Positions 63,691 to 64,000 of a stretch of 64,000 bases of DNA are shown here, piece after piece (the first letter of the stretch is position 1; every line of letters starts with the position of its first letter). The notes under the pieces were generated by a model. That model was not told the origin of the DNA, did no database searches, and saw only the letters and a program-made list of their open reading frames with translations. Position numbers and translations under genes: made by a program. The DNA is from Liopterus haemorrhoidalis. Its lineage: Eukaryota > Arthropoda > Insecta > Coleoptera > Dytiscidae. Where the stretch lies: the NCBI GenBank assembly GCA_963971575.1, contig OZ020618.1:4466501-4530500 (forward strand), read 5' to 3'.

Positions 63691-64000
63691 TGTCAGTTCT
63701 CAATATTGTCTCCCACAAAATAACTTCCTTGAGAAGCCACAAAGCGCTGCAGACGGTTCTTCCAATCCTCATAGCAGTGCTGGAACTCAGATACTGGAAT
63801 AGCTTTCAGCTGGTCGATTACGGACGTTTGAATGTTTTCGAGTGTCCCAAAACGACGTTCCTTGAGGTGATTTTTCAATCTTGATAAGAGAAAAAAGTCA
63901 CAAGGACTCAAATCAGGCGAATAAGGAGGCTGAGGAGCCACAGGAATGTTTTTTACTGGCCAAAAACTCGTTTATTAAAATTGCAGATTTTTCTCATTCC
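63690..64000 (-). pseudogene. mariner transposase with central deletion, runs off the window
   Basis: Minus strand from 64000: GMRKIC, then directly NKRVFGQ (frame 1), with the open frame from 63941 reading PQPPYSPDLSPCDFFLLSRL (third catalytic Asp), KNHLKERRFGTLENIQTSV and KNRLQRFVASQGSYFVGDN to a stop at 63693. It is the same lineage as 24846-25925. The segment between GMRKIC and the residues before PYSPD, which carries the first two catalytic Asp residues, is deleted. The N-terminus lies beyond the window. Confidence 0.85.

Overview
This is a 64 kb stretch of AT-rich animal DNA, almost certainly from an insect or other arthropod. The evidence is the repeat content. There are many mariner and Tc1 remnants, small hAT elements with 8-bp target duplications, Harbinger-like MITEs with TTA duplications, a pogo/Tigger pair, non-LTR retrotransposon fragments of several types, tRNA-derived SINE-like units and long A/T tracts. 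I found no intact host gene, no functional RNA gene I would trust and nothing bacterial. Nearly every open reading frame is either a piece of a dead transposase or reverse transcriptase, or chance reading through a repeat.

Layout. 0-9.6 kb: small hAT and inverted-repeat elements, a SINE-like unit, an array of diverged tandem repeats, an unidentified more GC-balanced block (about 5.0-6.2 kb) and a complete Tc1 deletion derivative. 10-13 kb: a complete copy of a modular ~1 kb element, here called family A, and a copy of the related family B. 14-17.6 kb: an RTE-like LINE end holding a hAT element with a perfect target duplication, two tandem LINE RT fragments, a tiny hAT MITE and a foldback. 18-23 kb: more family A, an A/B chimera and three MITEs. 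23-28 kb: four mariner remnants. 28.9-31.2 kb: a Tigger copy invaded by a hAT element that itself holds a MITE-like unit. 32-36 kb: an inverted repeat with a hammerhead-like core, a second Tc1 derivative, and a Tc1 pseudogene with two insertions. 37-43 kb: a jockey-like LINE end, a Harbinger-like MITE, a 16-bp minisatellite, family A, and the second Tigger copy. 43.8-51 kb: the third Tc1 derivative, family A, an RTE-like LINE fragment split by a SINE, a second copy of the 3.3-4.0 kb repeat, and mariner and LINE pieces. 52-64 kb: a DDE transposase end, minisatellite DNA, hAT elements, a LINE 3' end, family A and B copies, and a mariner end running off the window.

The parts do not form a pathway. 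Their relations are those of a transposon community: nesting, internally deleted copies that need transposase in trans, and swapping of modules. The most interesting signals are (1) family A, a terminal-repeat element carrying a tRNA-like cassette that differs between copies inside a conserved frame; (2) one short tandem motif shared by at least four small elements whose termini are unrelated; (3) a candidate hammerhead ribozyme core in an inverted repeat; and (4) Tc1 copies sharing one C-terminal deletion while one keeps an open DNA-binding half, which could act as a repressor. All homology calls rest on reading the sequence by eye; none was tested by a search.
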